Positions 6,691 to 10,391 of a stretch of DNA of 10,391 bases are shown here, in pieces (positions within the stretch are counted from its first letter, which is position 1; each line of letters starts with the position of its first letter). The DNA is taken from contig JAGLGQ010000012.1 in NCBI GenBank assembly GCA_023143935.1, forward strand, positions 1-10,391. Reading direction: 5' to 3'. The notes beneath the pieces were generated by a model. That model did no database searches. It was not told where the DNA came from and saw only the letters and a program-made list of their open reading frames with translations. Made by a program: the position numbers and the translations under genes. The DNA comes from Minisyncoccota bacterium (GTDB lineage Bacteria; Patescibacteriota; Minisyncoccia; Phycocordibacterales; GCA-2747955).

Positions 6691-6691
6691 A
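6665..6691 (+). pseudogene. orn: Truncated remnant of the orn 5' end
   Basis: Eight codons (MKNKDNLI) identical to the N-terminus of the intact oligoribonuclease, followed by a stop. The ATG overlaps the final hisS codons in another frame. I infer that it marks the original orn start, before the toxin-antitoxin cassette entered and the 5' end of orn was duplicated. Confidence 0.7.
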
Positions 6692-6736
6692 GTGGAATTT
6701 TTAAAAAAGTATGATATTATAATATTATAATATAAT
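6688..6736 (+). promoter_or_regulatory. Promoter region of the toxin-antitoxin operon, three overlapping TATAAT boxes
   Basis: TATAAT occurs at 6718-6723, 6726-6731 and 6731-6736. A weaker pair, TTGAGT (6688-6693) with TATGAT (6710-6715), has a 16-base spacer. Use of the last -10 would give a leaderless antitoxin message (ATG at 6745). The TTG of the -35-like box comes from the end of the direct repeat. Confidence 0.5.
6714..6733 (+). promoter_or_regulatory. 20-bp perfect AT-only palindrome, likely antitoxin operator
   Basis: This 20-base stretch equals its own reverse complement and overlaps two of the TATAAT boxes, 11 bases before the antitoxin ATG. RHH antitoxins commonly repress their own operon by binding symmetric sites at the promoter. 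An all-AT palindrome is less improbable in this genome than a mixed one. Confidence 0.5.
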
Positions 6737-6744
6737 ATATAAAT

Positions 6745-6963
6745 ATGACTACAATTTCAGTACCATTAAATCAAGAACTTGATGAATTTATTCAAGATAT
6801 GATAGATAATAATAATGCCGAAACTAAATCAGGGGTTGTTCGTATGGCTTTAAGAAAATTAAAGGAAGAACAGTTAATTAAAGAAATAATTGAAGCAAAA
6901 AATTCTGTAAAAAAATATGGAACATTTTCGGGAGATTTAGATAAGTTAGTTAAAAAAATTTAA
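6745..6963 (+). CDS. RHH-type antitoxin of a type II toxin-antitoxin system
   Basis: The 72-residue protein has the ribbon-helix-helix layout of ParD/CopG-like antitoxins. A DNA-contacting beta strand (TTISVPL, 2-8) is followed by helix A (ELDEFIQDMIDNN, 11-23) and helix B (TKSGVVRMALRKLKEEQ, 27-43). A charged C-terminal arm (44-72, ending GDLDKLVKKI) would cover the toxin. It should neutralise the toxin encoded 12 bases downstream and repress the operon as a dimer; the palindrome at 6714-6733 is the likely operator. No Shine-Dalgarno is present. The pair interrupts hisS and orn and is flanked by direct repeats, consistent with acquisition as a cassette. Confidence 0.88.
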   Translation: MTTISVPLNQELDEFIQDMIDNNNAETKSGVVRMALRKLKEEQLIKEIIEAKNSVKKYGTFSGDLDKLVKKI

Positions 6964-6975
6964 TTTAATAATTTT

Positions 6976-7248
6976 ATGTATAAAATTACTTATTCTTATT
7001 CTTTTTTAAAAAAATACAAAAAATTTAAATTAAAAAATAAAAATTTAGCAGAAGAAATAAAAGAAAAAATAGAAGAATTTAAATATGAAAAAAATCATAA
7101 AAAATTAAAAGTTCATAAATTAAAAAAACCATTTAAAAATCTTCATGCTTTTTCTGTTAATTATAAAATAAGAATAATTTTTGAATATTCAGATAAAAAA
7201 ACAATGGTTATATTATTAACTTTGGGAAATCATGATATTTATAATTAA
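6976..7248 (+). CDS. RelE/YafQ-like mRNA interferase toxin
   Basis: This 90-residue, strongly basic protein fits the RelE/ParE superfamily in size and layout. Lys-rich helices (9-39) are followed by a C-terminal beta sheet: LKVHKLKKPFKNLHAFSV (44-61), NYKIRIIFEY (62-71) and the closing MVILLTLGNHDIYN (77-90). Family members often show KVHKLKG, AFSV.YR.RIIF and LL.IGTHDEVY at these places, most like the YafQ/RelE-StbE group, which cut mRNA on the ribosome. GNHDIYN carries the His commonly seen in that ending. ParE-like gyrase inhibition is not excluded from sequence alone. It follows the RHH antitoxin by 12 bases without a Shine-Dalgarno, so it is probably translated from the same message. It ends 13 bases before the orn ATG. 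Confidence 0.88.
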   Translation: MYKITYSYSFLKKYKKFKLKNKNLAEEIKEKIEEFKYEKNHKKLKVHKLKKPFKNLHAFSVNYKIRIIFEYSDKKTMVILLTLGNHDIYN

Positions 7249-7260
7249 TAAAAAAAAAAA

Positions 7261-7287
7261 AATGAAAAATAAAGATAATTTAATTTG
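7261..7287 (+). repeat. Right 27-bp direct repeat at the start of orn
   Basis: Identical to 6664-6690 and 597 bases from it. This copy holds the functional ATG and first codons of orn. The 570 bases between the two copies (6691-7260) contain only the toxin-antitoxin genes and their promoter. Confidence 0.93.
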
Positions 7288-7804
7288 GATAGATTGTGAG
7301 TTTACTGGTTTAGATTATTTTAATAATAAAATAGTGGAAATTGCTGTTTTGGTAACTGATAAAAATTTAAATATTTTAGATAAAGGATTAAATTTGATAA
7401 TACATCAAAGTGATGATGTATTGGAAAATATGAATGAATGGTGTATTGAAAATTTTGAGAAATCAGGATTAATACAAAAAATCAAAGAAAGTGTTTTGAA
7501 AATTGAAGAAGCAGAAAAAGAAATTATAAATTATTTGAAATTATACACTATACCAAAAACAGCACCGCTTTGCGGAAACTCTATTGCACAAGATAGAAAA
7601 ATTCTTTTCAGAGAAATGCCCAAATTAGATGAGTATTGTCATTACAGAAGTATAGATGTTAGTTCTATAAAAGAATTAGCAAAGAGGTGGAAACCAGAAA
7701 TTTTAGAAAAAGTTGTAAAGAAAAAAGAACATCGGGCTTTAGATGATATAAAAGAATCGATTGAAGAATTAAAAATTTATAAAAAAGAATTTTTTAAAAT
7801 ATAA
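7262..7804 (+). CDS. orn: Oligoribonuclease (DEDDh 3'-5' exonuclease)
   Basis: Orn degrades 2- to 5-nucleotide RNA fragments to mononucleotides, the last step of RNA turnover, and also pGpG from cyclic-di-GMP breakdown where that pathway exists. The 180-residue length matches the family. The DEDDh catalytic set is visible: D11 and E13 in WIDCEFTGLD (9-18), D111 in CGNSIAQDR (104-112), and H157 and D161 in EHRALDDI (156-163). Family signatures HQSDDVLENMNEWC (48-61) and KELAKRWKPEIL (137-148) are present. I chose the ATG at 7262 because it begins the conserved N-terminus; an upstream in-frame ATG at 7232 lies within the toxin gene and adds only a Lys-rich extension. The first eight codons are duplicated at the end of hisS. 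A poly-A run (7249-7262), not a Shine-Dalgarno, precedes the start. Confidence 0.97.
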   Translation: MKNKDNLIWIDCEFTGLDYFNNKIVEIAVLVTDKNLNILDKGLNLIIHQSDDVLENMNEWCIENFEKSGLIQKIKESVLKIEEAEKEIINYLKLYTIPKTAPLCGNSIAQDRKILFREMPKLDEYCHYRSIDVSSIKELAKRWKPEILEKVVKKKEHRALDDIKESIEELKIYKKEFFKI

Positions 7805-7805
7805 A

Positions 7806-7877
7806 AAAATTTTTCAACAAGCAAGGCCTGTACGGTAACTTTAGTTACCGTACAGGCCTTGCTTGTTGAAAAATTTT
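7806..7877. terminator. Perfect 35-bp inverted repeat after orn, probable bidirectional terminator
   Basis: Arms 7806-7840 and 7843-7877 are exact reverse complements across two central bases; a realistic loop would be CTTTAG. The base of the stem is A/T-rich and the middle is unusually GC-rich for this DNA (AAGGCCTGTACGG). It begins just after the orn stop. The U-tract is only the TTTT inside the 3' arm, so termination is likely but the structure is larger than termination needs. Confidence 0.75.
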
Positions 7878-7897
7878 AATAAAAATGTTGGAAAAAG

Positions 7898-7906
7898 TTA
7901 TCCACA
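7898..7906 (+). promoter_or_regulatory. Consensus DnaA box
   Basis: TTATCCACA, the exact E. coli-type DnaA box, lies in the gene-free interval. Only one perfect copy was noticed in the window; 8-of-9 matches occur inside genes (for example TTATCCACT in valS). A single box could regulate transcription or titrate DnaA. It is not enough to call an origin, and no dnaA, dnaN or box cluster is present. Confidence 0.4.
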
Positions 7907-7945
7907 TGGAATTAAAAAAATGATTGTAATTTTTAATGGGGGAGC

Positions 7946-8053
7946 TATAATATTTATATTCATTTGATATTTTTTTTTAGATTTTCTTCGGAATTTCTTT
8001 AGATTTTTATCGGGTGAATACTGAAAAATCTCAGCTTCGGCTGAGGTTTTTCA
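7946..8053 (+). ncRNA. Possible small RNA: TATAAT box to UUCG-capped hairpin
   Basis: A TATAAT at 7946-7951 (with only a weak TTGTAA at 7925-7930, 15-base spacer) could start a transcript near 7958. It would run into the stem at 8022-8053, which has a C(UUCG)G tetraloop and a T-run in its 3' arm like an intrinsic terminator. The product would be about 95 bases. No known RNA family is recognised; this is a candidate only. Confidence 0.25.
8022..8053 (+). terminator. Stem-loop with C(UUCG)G tetraloop
   Basis: Fourteen-base arms (8022-8035 and 8040-8053; core CTCAGC/GCTGAG) pair with one T-G wobble and close on the very stable TTCG loop. The A-run in the 5' arm and GTTTTTCATTTT at the 3' side match an intrinsic terminator on the plus strand. 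It lies 217 bases past orn, so it may end a separate short transcript or catch read-through. Confidence 0.65.
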
Positions 8054-8064
8054 TTTTCTATATT

Positions 8065-8095
8065 TTTTTGCAGCAAGTCCGACTTGCTGCAAAAA
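8065..8095. other. Stem-loop without U-tract
   Basis: Perfect 15-base arms (8065-8079 and 8081-8095; core GCAGCAAGTC) have one central base. T precedes and A follows the GC-rich core, so neither strand gives a U-tract after the hairpin and it does not look like a terminator. It lies 11 bases from the previous stem and 9 from the next. Confidence 0.7.
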
Positions 8096-8104
8096 TATAA
8101 TAAT

Positions 8105-8150
8105 AAAAAAACACTTGTTACGTAACATGCTACGTAACAAGTGTTTTTTT
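8105..8150. terminator. Bidirectional terminator at the end of valS
   Basis: Perfect 20-base arms (8105-8124 and 8131-8150; core ACACTTGTTACGTA) enclose ACATGC. A seven-A run at one foot and a T-run at the other give a U-tract in both directions. It begins 10 bases past the valS stop and would also stop plus-strand read-through. Confidence 0.93.
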
Positions 8151-8160
8151 TATTATTTTT

Positions 8161-10293
8161 TTAATTCCAACTTTCTACCATTAATAAATCTTTATTTTCT
8201 ATTGGAAAATCGCTCCAAATTTCTTCGGTAATAAAAGGCATAAAAGGATGTAACATTTTTAAAATTTCCCCAAAAATAGTTAAAAGCATATATTGTTTAT
8301 TTTTTTTATCTTCCGCCGTGGTTTTATTACCCAAAGCTTCTTTACTTTCTTCTAAAATTTTATCTGCTAATGTATGCCATACATAATGATAAGCATCTTC
8401 TGCCCCCATGTATAATTTATAATCTTCTATATTTTTTCCAACTTCTAATTTAATATTTTTTACTTCTTTTATAATTATATTTTCTGTTTCAGTAAGTTTT
8501 GATGTGTCAAAATTTTGATAATCAAATCCATCTGTATTTTCATAAATAAATCTTGCAATATTCCAAATTTTATTTGAAAACTTTTTATATCCACGAACTT
8601 TATCAACAGGAAGTGGCATATCTCTTCCGGGAGTGTTTCCAATCACAAAAGACATTCGTGTTGCATCCATACCAAACTCATCACCAAGATCAATGGGGGA
8701 TAGGGTGTTACCCTTTGATTTAGACATTTTTACCCCCTTACCGTCTAAAACCATCCCATGTAGATAAATATCTTTAAAAGGTACATCTTTTGCTAAATAT
8801 AAACCAAACATAATCATTCTTGGCACCCATTTAAAAATTAAATCCCTACCTGTTTCCATAACAGTAGTCGGATAAAAAGTTTTAAAATCTTTTCCGTCTG
8901 GAAATCCTAAAGTTAAAAGCGGCCATTGTCCCGAAGAAAACCATGTATCAAAAGTATCTGTATCTTGTATCCACCCATCACCATTTGGTTTTTCTTTTTG
9001 AACTTTTATTTCTTCATTTTCTTTACCTTTATTTTTAAACCAAGCTGGTATTTGAATACCCCATACAATTTGACGAGAAATATTCCAATCTATTGGATTT
9101 TCCATCCAATGTCTGAATGTTTTTTCAAATTGTTCAGAAACAAAATATAGTTTTTTTTCATCTAAAGCTTTTAATGCCATTTGAGTTAGTGGTTTCATTT
9201 TTACAAACCACTGATCCATAAGTTGAGGTTCTAAAATTACACCCGTTCTTTCACATATTCTTACCGCATGAGTATGTTTTTCTTCAATTTTTGTTACAAG
9301 ACCTTTTTTTTGAAGTTTTTTTACTACTTCTGGACGAGCAATATGTACTTTTTGTCCAGCAAATTCTTCTGCAATATCCATTAATTTTCCGTCTAAATCA
9401 ATAATTTGTTCATATTCCAAATTATGCCTTTCTGCTATTTCAAAATCTGTAAGGTCATGCCAAGGAGTAATTGTCATTACACCTGTTCCAAATTCCATAT
9501 CAATTACTTCATCTTTTAATATGGTGGCCGTAACTTTTCCATTTATCCACTCGGCTTCAAAAGTATCTCCTTCTTTATATTTTGAATATCTTTTATCATC
9601 TGGATGCATTACTACATATTTATCTCCGAATTTTGTTTCGGGTCGGGAAGTGGCAATTTCAAAAGGACCATATTGAAAATAATAAAATGGTTCTGTGCGG
9701 TCTTCAAATTTTGTTTCAATGTCTGCGAGTGAAGTTTTAAATTTGGGGTTCCAATGAATAGAGCGTTTGCCACGATAAATCATTCCATCCTCGTACATTT
9801 GCATAAAAGTATTTTCAACTTTAGATACAATATTTGGTTGTAGAGTAAAAGTATTTCTTGACCAATCACAGGAAGTACCTAATCTTTTTACTTGTTCTTC
9901 CATATTACCTTTATGTTCCATTACAAAATCATATATTTCATCATATAATTCTTGACGATTCATACCAAAACGAGACCGTCCCTCTTTTTGAAGTTTTTTT
10001 TCATATACACCTTGAGTTTCAAATCCTGCGTGGTCTGCCCCTGGAATCATTAGGGTTTTTTTGCCAAGCATACGATGATATCTAGCCATAATATCTTTTA
10101 ATACAAAATCTGAACCATGTCCAGCATGTAAATTTCCATTTGCATTTGGAGGAGGAAGAATTATTGAAAATGTTTCTTCTCTTTCTCCCGGAAGATTATC
10201 AGGATTAAAATATCCTGAATCGTTCCAAGTTTTATATATATTATCTTCATAATCAGCGTGGTTGTATGGTTTTAAATATTTATCATTTATCAT
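8161..10293 (-). CDS. valS: Valyl-tRNA synthetase, short form lacking the C-terminal coiled coil
   Basis: This class I synthetase charges tRNA-Val and edits misactivated threonine. From the ATG at 10293 it has 710 residues. The HIGH-equivalent is HAGH (56-59, within PPPNANGNLHAGHG). The CP1 editing domain (about 200-340) shows ATSRPET (214-220) and TITPWHD (274-280). DWNISRQIVWGIQIPAW (402-418), DTWFSSGQWP (449-458) and VKMSKSKGN (521-529) mark the ValRS catalytic core. The helical anticodon-binding domain runs about 565-700 and the protein ends at MVESWN. Bacterial enzymes of about 870-950 residues continue with a C-terminal coiled-coil tRNA-binding arm that is absent here. An immediate terminator after the stop argues that this is the natural end. 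A TTG start at 10314 would add seven non-conserved residues and is not preferred. No Shine-Dalgarno or T-box leader is seen. Confidence 0.96.
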   Translation of the reverse strand: MINDKYLKPYNHADYEDNIYKTWNDSGYFNPDNLPGEREETFSIILPPPNANGNLHAGHGSDFVLKDIMARYHRMLGKKTLMIPGADHAGFETQGVYEKKLQKEGRSRFGMNRQELYDEIYDFVMEHKGNMEEQVKRLGTSCDWSRNTFTLQPNIVSKVENTFMQMYEDGMIYRGKRSIHWNPKFKTSLADIETKFEDRTEPFYYFQYGPFEIATSRPETKFGDKYVVMHPDDKRYSKYKEGDTFEAEWINGKVTATILKDEVIDMEFGTGVMTITPWHDLTDFEIAERHNLEYEQIIDLDGKLMDIAEEFAGQKVHIARPEVVKKLQKKGLVTKIEEKHTHAVRICERTGVILEPQLMDQWFVKMKPLTQMALKALDEKKLYFVSEQFEKTFRHWMENPIDWNISRQIVWGIQIPAWFKNKGKENEEIKVQKEKPNGDGWIQDTDTFDTWFSSGQWPLLTLGFPDGKDFKTFYPTTVMETGRDLIFKWVPRMIMFGLYLAKDVPFKDIYLHGMVLDGKGVKMSKSKGNTLSPIDLGDEFGMDATRMSFVIGNTPGRDMPLPVDKVRGYKKFSNKIWNIARFIYENTDGFDYQNFDTSKLTETENIIIKEVKNIKLEVGKNIEDYKLYMGAEDAYHYVWHTLADKILEESKEALGNKTTAEDKKNKQYMLLTIFGEILKMLHPFMPFITEEIWSDFPIENKDLLMVESWN

Positions 10294-10317
10294 AGTAAGT
10301 ATATATAATAACAAATT

Positions 10318-10391
10318 TTAGTTTAATTTAAAAATAAAATAATTTTTATTTTGGGATTTATTAACTAACAACTCAATTACCTTATAATTTT
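10318..10391 (-). CDS. Possible 3' end of an unidentified gene upstream of valS
   Basis: On the minus strand a frame is open from the window edge to a TAA at 10318-10320, reading NYKVIELLVNKSQNKN and a short Phe/Lys-rich tail. It would end 24 bases before the valS start on the same strand, compatible with an operon. At 24 codons this may be chance. The shared IELLVN with the opposite window end is the only added support. No function can be given. If it is not coding, this stretch is the valS promoter region, in which I see only weak -10-like TA-rich sequence. Confidence 0.2.
   Translation of the reverse strand, partial: NYKVIELLVNKSQNKNYFIFKLN
10358..10379. repeat. Right copy of the 22-bp inverted repeat
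   Basis: Reverse complement of bases 1-22 with one mismatch. Similarity stops sharply on the inner side. On the outer side, 12 further bases are seen here, but the other copy is cut by the window edge, so the true length is unknown. Confidence 0.6.

Larger units (their letters stand above)
7805..8160. other. Gene-free interval between convergent orn and valS
   Basis: This 356-base stretch has no credible protein gene; the longest open reading noticed from an ATG is 12 codons (7885-7923). It holds four stem-loops (7806-7877, 8022-8053, 8065-8095, 8105-8150), a perfect DnaA box (7898-7906) and an isolated TATAAT (7946-7951). The part at 7907-8021 is otherwise unstructured and AT-rich apart from a GGGGGAGC patch at 7939-7945. 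Confidence 0.8.

Noticed and set aside
6665..6740. Reading through the TGA of the orn remnant as evidence for UGA recoding (Gracilibacteria-like code)
   Set aside because: The sigma gene uses TGA as its stop, TGG encodes Trp normally, and no gene in the window needs TGA as sense.
7232..7261. In-frame upstream start for orn
   Set aside because: It lies inside the toxin gene and adds only a Lys-rich decapeptide; the ATG at 7262 starts the conserved Orn N-terminus and is the one duplicated in the left repeat.
7885..7923. 12-codon open reading frame after orn (MLEKVIHMELKK)
   Set aside because: Too short, no start signal or family match, and open frames of this size are expected by chance.
7878..8021. 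Part of a replication origin
   Set aside because: Only one perfect DnaA box, no iteron cluster, and no dnaA, dnaN or gidA/parA neighbours.
10294..10314. TTG start for valS
   Set aside because: The seven extra residues are non-conserved and overlap the AT-rich promoter region; the ATG at 10293 suits the family better.

Overview
The window is very AT-rich, tightly packed, uses the standard code (TGG for Trp; TAA, TAG and TGA all as stops) and has almost no Shine-Dalgarno sequences. Short spacers, overlapping genes, minimal tRNA synthetases and a large acidic, Fn3/DUF11-like membrane-anchored surface protein suggest a Candidate Phyla Radiation (Patescibacteria) genome, probably Parcubacteria-like. 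That placement is inference from gene style; no rRNA or ribosomal protein is present to fix it.

Left part (84-1312, minus strand): a translationally coupled pair, an ECF-type sigma factor followed by a three-TM protein with a four-cysteine outer tail, which sits where an anti-sigma factor normally does. Divergent from it (1432-5268, plus strand) are three exported proteins: a single-pass protein with a LysM-like domain and perfect 30-bp internal repeats, a small signal-peptide protein rich in Asn/Gln/His, and a 707-residue surface protein with a signal peptide, three Fn3-like repeats, a YVPP linker, a DUF11-like domain and a C-terminal membrane anchor. The first two exported genes each have a consensus TTGACA/TATAAT promoter, and the second of these promoters is built into a 27-bp palindrome. 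A strong hairpin terminator (5294-5335) closes this block.

Middle part (5356-7804, plus strand): histidyl-tRNA synthetase (hisS), a type II toxin-antitoxin pair (RHH antitoxin plus RelE/YafQ-like toxin) and oligoribonuclease (orn). The toxin-antitoxin cassette is bracketed by 27-bp exact direct repeats. The left copy is a fossil of the first eight codons of orn, still overlapping the end of hisS. This suggests that hisS and orn once overlapped directly and that the cassette was inserted between them.

Right part: a 356-bp gene-free stretch (7805-8160) lies between the convergent orn and valS genes. It holds four stem-loops (one a perfect 35-bp inverted repeat), a consensus DnaA box and a possible small-RNA promoter. 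valS (minus strand) is full length through its catalytic and anticodon-binding parts but lacks the usual C-terminal coiled coil. The two window ends carry a 22-bp inverted repeat with one mismatch.

Functionally the window combines envelope sensing and surface structures on the left with translation and RNA turnover genes on the right. The most informative event is the toxin-antitoxin insertion at the hisS/orn junction.
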